The notes below the pieces were generated by a model. It searched no databases. It saw only the letters and a list, made by a program, of their open reading frames with translations, and was not told the origin of the DNA. Position numbers and translations under genes: made by a program. 64,000 nucleotides of DNA from Stomorhina lunata (Eukaryota > Arthropoda > Insecta > Diptera > Rhiniidae), in the NCBI GenBank assembly GCA_933228675.1, contig OW121744.1:19715918-19779917 (forward strand), in the 5' to 3' direction. Shown here in pieces: positions 23,121 to 34,439 of this stretch. Positions within the stretch are counted from its first letter, which is position 1, and every line of letters starts with the position of its first letter.

Positions 23121-26100
23121 GAAATTTTCTCTATATAAAAAATTAATACCGAAATTTTTTCTATATAAAAAATTAATACCGAAATTTTTTCTATATAAAA
23201 AATGTATACCGAAATTTTTTCTATATAAAAAATTTATATCGAAATTTTTTCTATATAAAAAATTTATACCGAAATTTTTTCTATATAAAAAATTTATACC
23301 GAAATTTTTTCTATATAAAAAATTTATACCGAAATTTTTTCTATATAAAAAATTTATACCGAAATTTTTTCTATATAAAAAATTTATACCGAAATTTTTT
23401 CTATATAAAAAATTTATACCGAAATTTTTTCTATATAAAAAATTTATACCGAAATTTTTTCTATATAAAAAATTTATACCGAAATTGTTTCTATATAAAA
23501 AATTTATACCGAATTTTTTTCTATATAAAACATTTATACCGAAATTTTTTCTATATAAAAAATTTATACCGAAATTTTTTCTATATAAAAAATTTATACC
23601 GAAATTTTTTCTATATAAAAAATTTATACCGAAATTTTTTCTATATAAAAAATTTATACCGAAATTTTTTCTATATAAAAAATTTATACCGAAATTTTTT
23701 CTATATAAAAAATTTATACCGAAATTTTTTCTATATAAAAAATTTATACCGAAATTTTTTCTATATAAAAAATTTATACCGAAATTTTTTCTATATAAAA
23801 AATTTATACCGAAATTTTTTCTATAAAAAAAATTTATACCGAAATTTTTTCTATATAAAAAATTTATACCGAAATTTTTTCTATATAAAAAATTTATACC
23901 GAAATTTTTTCTATATAAAAAATTTATACCGAAATTTTTTCTATATAAAAAATTTATATCGAAATTTTTTCTATATAAAAAATTTATACCGAAATTTTTT
24001 CTATATAAAAAATTTGTTCCAAAATTTTTTCTATATAAAAAAGTTGTTCCGAAATTTTTTCTATATTAAAAATTTGTTCCGAAATTTTTTCTATATAAAA
24101 AATTTGTTCCGAAATTTTTTCGATATAAAAAATTTGTTTCGAAATTTTTTCGATATAAAAAATTTGTTCCGAAATTTTTTCGATATAGAAAATTTGTTTC
24201 GAAATTTTTTCGATATAAAAAATTTGTTCCGAAATTTTTTCGATATAAAAAATTTGTTCCGAAATTTTTTCGATATAAAAAATTTGTTCCGAAATTTTTT
24301 CGATATAAAAAATTTGTTCCGAAATTTTTTCGATATAAAAAATTTGTTTCGAAATTTTTTCGATATAAAAAATTTGTTCCGAAATTTTTTCGATATAGAA
24401 AATTTGTTCCGAAATTTTTTCGATATAGAAAATTTGTTCCGAAATTTTTTCGATATAGAAAATTTGTTCCGAAATTTTTTCGATGTAAAAAATTTGTTCC
24501 GAAATTTTTTCGATGTAAAAAATTTGTTCCGAAATTTTTTCTACATAAAAAATTTGTTTCGAAATTTTTTCTATATAAAAAATTTGTTCCGAAATTTTTT
24601 CTATATAAAAAATATGTTCCGAAATTTTTTCTATATAAAAAATTTGTTCCGAAATTTTTTCTATATAAAAAATTTGTTCCGAAATTTTTTCGATATAAAA
24701 AATTTGTTCCGAAATTTTTTCGATATAAAAAATTTGTTCCGAAATTTTTTCTATATAAAAAATTTATACCGATATAAAAAATTTGTTCCGAAATTTTTTC
24801 GATATAAAAAATTTGTTCCGAAATTTTTTCGATATAAAAAATTTGTTCCGAAATTTTTTCGATATAAAAAATTTGTTCCGAAATTTTTTCGATGTAAAAA
24901 ATTAGTTCCGAAATTTTTTCTATATGAAAAATTTGTTCCGAAATTTTTTCTATATAAAAAATTTGTTCCGAAAATTTTTCCATATAAAAAATGTTTCGAA
25001 ATTTTTTTTATATAAAAAATTTGTTCCGAAATTTTTTCTTTATAAAAAATTTGTTTTAAAATTTTTTCTATATAAAAACTTTGTTCCGAAATTTTTTCTA
25101 TATAAAAAATTTATACCGAAATTTTTTCTATATAAAAAATTTATACCGAAATTTTTTCTATATAAAAAATTTATACCGAAATTTTTTCTATATAAAAAAT
25201 TTATACCGAAATTTTTTCTATATAAAAAATTTATACCGAAATTTTTTCTATATAAAAAATTTATACCGAAATTTTTTCTATATAAAAAATTTATACCGAA
25301 ATTTTTTCTATAAAAAAAATTTATACCGAAATTTTTTCTATATAAAAAATTTATACCGAAATTTTTTCTATATAAAAAATTTATACCGAAATTTTTTCTA
25401 TATAAAAAATTTATACCGAAATTTTTTCTATATAAAAAATTTATATCGAAATTTTTTCTATATAAAAAATTTATACCGAAATTTTTTCTATATAAAAAAT
25501 TTGTTCCAAAATTTTTTCTATATAAAAAAGTTGTTCCGAAATTTTTTCTATATTAAAAATTTGTTCCGAAATTTTTTCTATATAAAAAATTTGTTCCGAA
25601 ATTTTTTCGATATAAAAAATTTGTTTCGAAATTTTTTCGATATAAAAAATTTGTTCCGAAATTTTTTCGATATAGAAAATTTGTTTCGAAATTTTTTCGA
25701 TATAAAAAATTTGTTCCGAAATTTTTTCGATATAAAAAATTTGTTCCGAAATTTTTTCGATATAAAAAATTTGTTCCGAAATTTTTTCGATATAAAAAAT
25801 TTGTTCCGAAATTTTTTCGATATAAAAAATTTGTTTCGAAATTTTTTCGATATAAAAAATTTGTTCCGAAATTTTTTCGATATAGAAAATTTGTTCCGAA
25901 ATTTTTTCGATATAGAAAATTTGTTCCGAAATTTTTTCGATATAGAAAATTTGTTCCGAAATTTTTTCGATGTAAAAAATTTGTTCCGAAATTTTTTCGA
26001 TGTAAAAAATTTGTTCCGAAATTTTTTCTACATAAAAAATTTGTTTCGAAATTTTTTCTATATAAAAAATTTGTTCCGAAATTTTTTCTATATAAAAAAT

Positions 26101-26825
26101 ATGTTCCGAAATTTTTTCTATATAAAAAATTTGTTCCGAAATTTTTTCTATATAAAAAATTTGTTCCGAAATTTTTTCGATATAAAAAATTTGTTCCGAA
26201 ATTTTTTCGATATAAAAAATTTGTTCCGAAATTTTTTCTATATAAAAAATTTATACCGATATAAAAAATTTGTTCCGAAATTTTTTCGATATAAAAAATT
26301 TGTTCCGAAATTTTTTCGATATAAAAAATTTGTTCCGAAATTTTTTCGATATAAAAAATTTGTTCCGAAATTTTTTCGATGTAAAAAATTAGTTCCGAAA
26401 TTTTTTCTATATGAAAAATTTGTTCCGAAATTTTTTCTATATAAAAAATTTGTTCCGAAAATTTTTCCATATAAAAAATGTTTCGAAATTTTTTTTATAT
26501 AAAAAATTTGTTCCGAAATTTTTTCTTTATAAAAAATTTGTTTTAAAATTTTTTCTATATAAAAACTTTGTTCCGAAATTTTTTCTATATAAAAAATTTG
26601 TTCCGAAATTTTTTCTATATAAAAAATTTGTTCCAAAATTTTTTCTATATAAAAAATTTGTTCCGAAATTTTTTCTATATAAAAAATTTATACCGAAATT
26701 TTTTCCATATAAAAAAATTTATACCGAAATTTTTTCTATATGAAAAATTTATACCGAAATGTTTTCTAAATAAAAAATTTATACCGAAATTTTTTCTATA
26801 TAAAAAATTTATTCCGAAATTTTTT
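23120..26825. repeat. 30-bp tandem array, CTATATAAAAAATTT unit
   Basis: About 120 copies of a 30-bp unit in two main types: CTATATAAAAAATTTATACC and CGATATAAAAAATTTGTTCC, each followed by GAAATTTTTT. Because 30 is divisible by three the array is open in several frames (IPKFFLYKKF, NLFRNFFDIK), which are artefacts. The right part repeats the central part with an offset of 1487 bp. Confidence 0.97.
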
Positions 26826-27264
26826 AGTTTACGAGTAAAAGGGAGGGAAATAGTTTCATGACCAGGGTTTTCAAAACTTTTTTGATACTTTAAACGGACT
26901 TTCGGAAAGATGATGAAATATTTTTCGTTTTATTGCAAATATTCATTAAAGAAGTCTGTCTCTTAGTTATAAATTTGGTATAAACTATAATAAAAATATT
27001 TTATCTGCATATGAATTTACACAGAAAAGTTTATCTGAAAGTATATAGAATAGAATTAAAGTTTTGCAAAAAAGAAAATCGATTAATAAAACTCGTAAAA
27101 GTAAACGGCATTCATAATAATTATAATAAGAATAATAAAATACAACAAACATATTTTTATATAATATTTATAGTATAAAAATCGGTAGTTCGATTTCATT
27201 AAATAGTTACATACATACATATATTTTTAGGAATTACTATATATAAATCCCTCATTAAACTTAC
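26826..27264. other. Intron sequence next to exon o
   Basis: Ordinary AT-rich intron, no recognised element. Confidence 0.5.
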
Positions 27265-27365
27265 CGAGATATAGCTCTCAAGGGTCTTAAAGCTCTTAGA
27301 GTTCTAAGAGATCGTAAGACTTTTAAATTCTCATTTTCCTCGATCAATAAAGAAAAAACAGAAAC
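27265..27365 (-). CDS. NaCP60E: NaCP60E exon o: domain III S4 voltage sensor
   Basis: A 101-bp exon (33 codons plus two bases): VSVFSLLIEENENLKVLRSL, then RTLRALRPLRAIS and CG. Arg or Lys at every third residue marks S4. An acceptor after ttttttaaag and a donor CG|GTAAGT give the correct phase on both sides. Short and without a start codon, it was found from splice signals and the S4 pattern. Confidence 0.93.
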
Positions 27366-27441
27366 CTTTAAAAAAGAAAACAAAAAACAAAAATTAAATA
27401 CTCTGATAATATGAACCCTCCTAATATATAAAAAGACTTAC

Positions 27442-27769
27442 AAAAACTATGATAAAATCCAATATCGTCCAAAAACTTGTAAAGTATTTGGAAAACCCCA
27501 AAGCCAACCATTTCAAGACCATCTCAATAACGAAAATCAAACAAAACGAAAAGTTAGTCCAGTACAAAATGCGTTTCAGCGATTTATTGCTATCCAAATA
27601 GATGTCCTCGAAACATAGGGTAATGCTGGAGGCGAAGATTAACACGAGGACAAACCACTCAAAGGCTGGAGTATCCACAACAGTCAAGACGGCCGTTCTA
27701 ACGCGTGTCCAATGTTTAGCACTTTTGGTATCCATACAGGACATAAACCAAGGACAGCGAAAGTAAAAG
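27442..27769 (-). CDS. NaCP60E: NaCP60E exon n: domain III S1 to S3
   Basis: Starts (H)FYFRCPWFMSCMDTKSAKHW after acceptor ctattttag. S1 is FEWFVLVLIFASSITLCFED, S2 is FSFCLIFVIEMVLKWLALGF, and S3 begins TILDFIIVF. It ends on a complete Phe codon at GTAAGT. The 58-bp intron to exon m is one of the shortest in the gene. Confidence 0.95.
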
Positions 27770-27827
27770 CTAAAATAGAAAAATTATATAGAAATATTTG
27801 GGGTAAACAATTAATTTTGGCACTCAC

Positions 27828-30262
27828 TGTTCGTAACACTTTTGGGGAAAACAATCATCTGGCACTTTTGGTGGTTTCGTTTGTCCAAAACTTGGAAAAG
27901 TCATGGGATCATTGTATGCTCCCTGCGAATTACGTCTCCCACCCACTGTGAGATCGTCTACGTAGGAGACCAGACAATGCCATGGTTTTTCGGTCAGTCG
28001 TGAGAACGTTGATTTCTGCGACTGGAGAGTTTCACCGTCTCTCTGCGTTATCGAATCACCGCCTGCCGCCAACAGTTGGGCTTCGCCCGCGGCAGTTAGT
28101 GCCATTACCGATGATGTCTCGGCCGCACCCGAACTATGAGATTCGGTGCGTCCTGACTGAAAGGAAGCAGCTTTATCTAGAGACGATTGTGGATGCTTTG
28201 GGCGTTTGACATTCAATTTACTTTGATGTGCTTCAACGCTACCCTGGCCAGCCCTTGGGAGGAGAGGTGTGGTACGTGTCTGAGCTGTGGTAGCATGATA
28301 GTGTTGCTGGTGTTCGGTAAGCGCCGTTAGAGGCGGTGTCGTTTTCAGTGACGACAACTGCGCCAGTGTATGAGGCTCTATTGTGGATTTTAGCGAGGTT
28401 GGTGGTGTGGGTGGTACGGCAGCCGAGGAAGATTGTGAGCTGTCACGCTGCAACATTGGCTGTTGCTGGCGCTGCTGCTGCTTTTGAGCCTTCGACAGTT
28501 GTTTTTGCAGCAATAAGTTTTCATAGGAATTTGTACTTTTCAACGAAAGGCTATCGATATTCACTGGCTCTGCTGTAAGACATTTACGCGGCAAACGCTC
28601 TGATTCCATTCGCAGCGTAGAAATGGGTTTATCTTCTTCCGGCACCTCTTCAACACGTTCTATGAGAGACATGCGCTTGAAACGATCGAATTGAGCACTA
28701 AATAAATCACTTTTCCGTCGCATAAAGGGAGACTGAGCACCCGAGGCCTGTGTAGCGGCCACGGACATGGCTTCGACTGTGGCAAACGGAGCCTGCATTT
28801 GATCACAGATTTTGCGTATTTCGTTTGTTATACTAAAGTCATCATCGATTTTTCGTTGTTTCTCAAGACTACGTCTTTTGATTTTCGCTGAAGCACGACT
28901 AGTACTCGCTGGCAGAGAATGTTGACGTCGAGGCACCGCAGAAAGATCATAACTGTCGTAAGGGTTTAAGGGCGCCACCACCTCATCGGCTGCCGTTCTT
29001 TCCGAAGCTCCTGTTATCACCGCTATATGCTCTAAAATGGCCTTATTGGCCTCATCAGCAGCAGGTGAGGGCTCGGATAGTGTGGAAAGTCTGCGCTCCA
29101 AAGAAGTCGTTGACTTTTTAATCTCCTCCAACTCCTTTTCAAAACTCTGTATAATATTGTCGAATTCCGAGTGTTCCACTAAGGGTAAATTATCGGTCTC
29201 ATGACCATTATTACCATTCGAGGAATGACTACCATTACGACGAGATTCTATGGTTTGAAGTATGGAATTGGAGATATAACTTAAATTCGATTTAATACTG
29301 CTAGTTGAGGGTTTACGTTCTTCCCTACGACCATCTACAACGATCAGTGAATCCGTATCGGCTTCCATTAGAGTCGAACCATAACCCACAGTATCACTAA
29401 AATAATTGTTGCTATTATCGAGGTTATCATCTTGAAGAAATTGAAATAATTCCTTTTGATCACAATTCAACAGCTCTTCCCTCAAATTGGCCTGATTCGA
29501 GAGCAATTCCTCGTGCTCCATTGATATGGTATTCAAAGAATGGCGAGAATGACCATCTTCATCAGACTTTAGGCTACGCGAGGGAATTAAAGATCTCTGC
29601 GATTGATCGCTCGACTGCGAGAGACGATCAAGCGATTTGCGATAGCTGGGCGAACGTGTTAGCAACGATTTTTGATACTGTAGATACGATTCATCATGTT
29701 CCTCGCTGCAATGACGCGTTGAACTGCGTTCCAGCAAGGAATCGGCACGCATATAGGAACCGCTACGTTCTTGCAGGGAATCGGCACGCATATACGAACC
29801 GCTACGCTGATCATTCGCATACGGATCCGTATCAGTCGAATTATATTGCCCCATCATTTGCAGTTCTATTGATTCCGTATACGTTGTGGGCTCATCGCGT
29901 GAATCATTTGGCTGTGTACCAAAACCGGAAGACATTTGATGTTGTAAACGACGATCTACTTGAGGATTTAAGCTATTATTGTCTAATTGGCAGGAGCTGG
30001 CAACAGTGCCATCGAATGATGGCATTGCTGGTTGCTGTTGTTGGTACAGCAATTGTAATGCTGGCTGTTGGTGCTGTGGGTACTGATGATGCTGATATTG
30101 AGAGCCACCTCCAGTGCTCAGCATTGAATGTGTTAGTTGTTGCGAAGAATATGATTTTTTCTCATCCTCTGTCTCGATACCGTCGGCAATGGTGTGGAGA
30201 CTACCTTTCAAGGGTATCTGATAGCCAAAATCGGATCCGGAAACTGGGCGATTCATGGATTC
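27828..30262 (-). CDS. NaCP60E: NaCP60E exon m: giant II-III linker exon (811 codons)
   Basis: A single 2435-bp exon, much larger than any other in the gene. It starts ESMNRPVSGSDFGYQ after acceptor tttttag and ends PDDCFPQKCYE plus two bases at ACA|GTGAGT. It is cytoplasmic and apparently disordered: Gln-rich stretches, many Ser and Arg, basic phosphosite-like motifs (RRKSDL, KRRSLE, RRQHSL) and a direct duplication of about 13 residues, each copy carrying RSGSYMRADSL. The long II-III linker fits the known large size of DSC1 (about 2800 residues, from memory) against roughly 2100 for para. A 254-codon frame on the opposite strand is a shadow. Part of the linker could be removed by alternative splicing, which the sequence alone does not show. 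Confidence 0.93.
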
Positions 30263-30339
30263 CTAAAAAAGGGAGGATCAATTGAATTTGTATGTTAGAA
30301 TTTGTTATGTCAAATCGTACAAAATTTTTTGTAATTTCG

Positions 30340-31680
30340 AAACTTTTAGAACCAATAGAAAGTTTTTCGAAAATTGAATATTTATAGGAAATTTTTCAAA
30401 AGTTTATTTATAGGAAATTCTTCGACAATTGACTTTTTATAAGAAATTTTTCAAAAATTAACTGTTTATAGAAAAATTTTCGAAAATTGACTATTTATAG
30501 GAAATTTTTCGAAAATTGACTATTTATAGGAAATTTTTCGAAACTTCACTATTTATAGGAAATTTTTCGAAAATCGACTATTTATAGGAAATTTTTGAAA
30601 AATTGACTATTTATAGGAAATTTTTGGAAAATTGACTATTTATAGGAAAATTTTCGAAAATTGACTATTTATAGGAAATTTTTTAAAATTGACTATTTAT
30701 AGGAAATTTTTGAAAAAAGACTATTTATAGAAAATTTTTCGTAAATTGAATATTTATAGAAAATTTTCCGAAAATTTAATATAGAATATTTTTCGATAAT
30801 CGACTATTTATAGGAAATTTTTCGATAATCGACTATTTGTAGAAAATTTTTGAAAACTGACTATTTATAGGAAATTTTTCTAAAATTGACTATTTATAGG
30901 AAATTTTTCGAAAATTGACTATTTATAGGAAATTTTACGAAAATTGACTATTTATAGGAAATTTTTCGAAAATTGACTATTTATAGGAAATTTTTCGAAA
31001 ATTCACTATTTATAGGAAATTTTACGAAAATTGACTATTTATAGGAAATTTTTCGAAAATTGACTATTTATAGGAATTTTTTTTTCTAAAACTGAAATTC
31101 TTTTGAAAATTGAATATTTATAGGAAATTTTATAGAAAATTGAGTTTTTATAGGAATTTTTTTTTTCTTAAATAGTCAATTTTCGAAGAATTTCCTTTAA
31201 ATAGTAAATTCTTGAAAAATTTCCTTTAAATAGTCAATTTTCGAAAAATTTCCTGTAAACATTCATTTTCGAAAAATTTTCTGTAAATAGTCAAAATTCG
31301 AAAAATTTCCTATAAATAGTCAATTTTCCAAAAATTTCCCATAAATAGCCAATTTTCAAAAAATTTCGAAAAATTTCTTATAAAATAAAATTTTCGAAAA
31401 ATTTCCTATTAATAGTCAATTTTCGAAAAATTTCCTTTAAATAGTTAATTTTCAAAAAATTTCCTATAAATAGTCAATTTTCGAAAAATTTCCTTTAAAT
31501 AGTTAATTTTCAAAAAATGTCCTTTAAATAGTCAATTTTCGAAAAATTTCCCTTAAATAGTCAATTTTCGAAAAATTTCCTTTAAATAATCAATTTTCGA
31601 AAAATTTCCGTTAAATAGTCAATTTTCGAAAAATTTCCTAAAAATAGTCAATTTTTCGCAAATTGACTATTTATAGGTGT
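30340..31680. repeat. 29-bp array that reverses orientation
   Basis: From 30340 to about 31150 the unit reads GACTATTTATAGGAAATTTT plus TCGAAAATT; from about 31165 to 31660 it reads in reverse complement (AATAGTCAATTTTCGAAAAA). The two halves form an inverted repeat filling the intron between exons l and m. Confidence 0.93.
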
Positions 31681-31702
31681 GTGAATTTTCAAATTTACTT
31701 AC

Positions 31703-31918
31703 CTGATAACTCAGTCTATGAAATTTTGTCTCCGACACCATACCGGGCTTATCGATAGTCGTAGCAGCGGCAGCTGCTTGTTGGGCTTCGATGACAATCT
31801 GCTGAAATTTCGTAGCATATTTACGCTCTTTACGTTCCTTGCGTTCTTGACGTTTCTTGCGTATCAAGTCACGTACTCGCTCTATGCTACGGGCCAATTT
31901 CGATTCTTCGCCAACTTC
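31703..31918 (-). CDS. NaCP60E: NaCP60E exon l: start of II-III linker
   Basis: 72 codons: EVGEESKLARSIERVRDLIR, then a strongly basic, probably helical RKKRQERKERKERK stretch, an Ala run (AQQAAAAATT) and MVSETKFHRLSYQ before CAG|GTAAGT. It is cytoplasmic. Its two flanking introns carry the same 29-bp repeat in opposite orientation, so the exon lies between complementary arrays. Confidence 0.9.
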
Positions 31919-33010
31919 CTGAATGATCAAAACCAAATTTAAATAAAATTTTAATTATTTCAATCAAAAAAAAACTTTAGCAAAAATTAGAAAAAATTAA
32001 AAAGAAAATTAATACAAAAAAATACAACAATTGATCTAATTAGCCAATTTTAATTAAGTTCAACCAATTAAATCAAGCTTTTTAGTTAAACCAATCATTA
32101 TTTTGATAATAAAACTAATTTTAGATTAATTATAGCAACTAATTAAATTTAATTATTCAACTAATTTTTACATGCAAATTCTCATACAACATTTAATTGA
32201 AATCAAAAATTTATTCTACAATAATTTGGTTTTGAAATTTTTTAATTTTCAATACTTAAATATTTTTGAAAACTTAAAAATTGTTATTGTCTGGGATAGT
32301 TTTTTTATAAGTTTTAATTTTTTCGGGGGGATTTTAAAAGTTTAAATTACCTTTTTCTTGAAAATCTGTTAAGATTTGTTTTATTTTATGGTGTATATTT
32401 TTAAGATTTTTTTTCGGAATATTGAAAGTGTTTAGAGTTTATTTTAAGACACGTTAAGGTGCATTATTTTTGGTTTTAAATATTTTTTTGATATTTCGGG
32501 TGTTAAGTGCAAATTTTATTTATACATTTGCCATTTTTTTAGGTTTTATTTAAAAGATAGAAAAGTTTACAATTCAAAATAGTAGCAAGTAGTAGTAGTA
32601 GGTATTTAGTAGTGATTTTAATTTTTATTGTAAAAATTTTTTATTGTAAGTTTTTTTTTTAATTTAAATAAAGTTTAGCAATATTTAACGCACACATATA
32701 GAGTTTGAGACACACAGACACATATTTTACGAGAAGGAAGATAATAAAATATTTGATATATTGTTTTTAATAAAAGTTTTAATATGAAATTAAAGAAAAA
32801 TCTTACAGACTAAGGAAAATGTTTTGAGATTCTAGAAAATTTTTTAAAAATAGTTTTCCTATTTATAAAATAGTTTCACTATTTTAAATATCTCAAAACA
32901 TTTTAATAAATTTAAATATTTAAAACATAAATGATGACAGTAATGCAACTACTTTTCTAATAAATTCAGTAAACGACAGAAAAACTCTTTAGTTTCCAAA
33001 GAAAGCTTGA
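31919..33010. other. Intron sequence, no gene
   Basis: AT-rich, with AGTAGTAGTAG near 32590 and a CACACAGACACAT phrase near 32712. No coding or RNA gene seen. Confidence 0.4.
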
Positions 33011-34430
33011 GGTCAAATTTTTCGAAAATTGAATATCAAAAGAAAATTTTTCAAAAATTGATTAGTTTTAGGAAATTTTTCGAAAATTGACTATTTATAG
33101 GAAATTTTTCGAAAATTGAATATTTATAGGAAATTTTTCAAAAATTTAATATCATAGGAAATTTTTCGAAAATTTAATATTTATAGGAAATTTTTCGAAA
33201 ATTGAATAGTTAAAGGAAATTTTTCGAAAATTGAATATTTATAGGAAATTTTTCGAAAATTAAATATTTATAGGAAATTTTTCGAAAATTAAATATTTAT
33301 AGGAAATTTTTCGAAAATTTAATATTTATAGGAAATTTTTCGAAGATTGAATATTTAAAGGAAATTTTTCGAAAATTGAATATTTATAGGAAATTTTTCG
33401 AAAATTTAATATTTATAGGAAAATTTTCGAAAATTGAATATTTATAGGAAATTTTTCGAAGATTGAATATTTAAAGGAAATTTTTCGAAAATTGAATATT
33501 TATAGGAAATTTTTCGAAAATTTAATATTTATAGGAAAATTTTCGAAAATTGAATATTTATAGGAAATTTTTCGAAAATTTAATATTCATGGGAAGTTTT
33601 TCGAAAATTTAATATTTAGAGGAAATTTTTCGAAAATTGAATATTTATACGAATTTTTTTTTTTTTTTTGAAAATTGACTAATTATAAGAAATTTTTTTG
33701 AAAATTGAATATTTATAGGAAATTTTTGGCAAATTTAATATTTATAGAAAATTTTTTGAAAATTGAATATGGGAAATTTTTTCGAAAATTGACTATTTAA
33801 AGGAAATTTTTCGAAAATTGAATATTTATAGAAAATTTTTCAAAAATTTAATATTTATAGGAAATTTTTCGAAAATTTTATATTTTTAGGAATGTTTTTG
33901 AAAATTGAATATTTATAGGAAATTTTTCCTATAAATATTAAATTTTTGAAAATTTTTCTACAAATATTGAATTTTCTAAAAATTTCCTATTATAGGAAAT
34001 TTTTCGAAAATTTACTATTTATAGGAAATTTTTGAAAATTGAATATTTATAGGAAATTTTTCGAAAATTGAATACAAAAGGAAATTTTGACTGTTTTTAG
34101 AAAATGTTTCCAAAATTTAATATTTATAGGAAATTTTTTTTTATAGGAAATTTTTTGAAAATTGAATATTTATAGGAAATTTTTCGAAAATTGAATATTT
34201 ATAGGAAATTTTGACTGTTTTTAGGAAATTTTTCAAAAATTGAATATTTATAGGAAATTTTTTTAAATCTATTTATCGAAAATTGACTATTTATAGGAAA
34301 TTTTTCGAAAATTGAATATTTATAGGAAATTTTTTGAAAATTGAATATTTATAGAATATTTTTCGAAAATTGACTATATATAGGAAATTTTTCGAAAATT
34401 TACTATTTATACAAAATTTTTCGAAATTAA
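33010..34430. repeat. 29-bp TTCGAA-core array, same family as 30340-31680
   Basis: Units of TATTTATAGGAAATTTTTCG plus AAAATTGAA, mostly in one orientation, with a short reversal near 33930-33990. It shares the unit of the array across exon l but is more often ...GAATATTTATAGG. Confidence 0.92.
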
Positions 34431-34439
34431 AAATTTACT

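Noticed and set aside
23029..26861. Long Phe/Lys/Asn-rich frames on both strands
   Set aside because: Produced by a 30-bp repeat, whose period is a multiple of three; no start context, splice sites or conserved domain.
29521..30285. 254-codon plus-strand frame
   Set aside because: Lies antisense to the II-III linker exon; composition mirrors it and no known domain is present.
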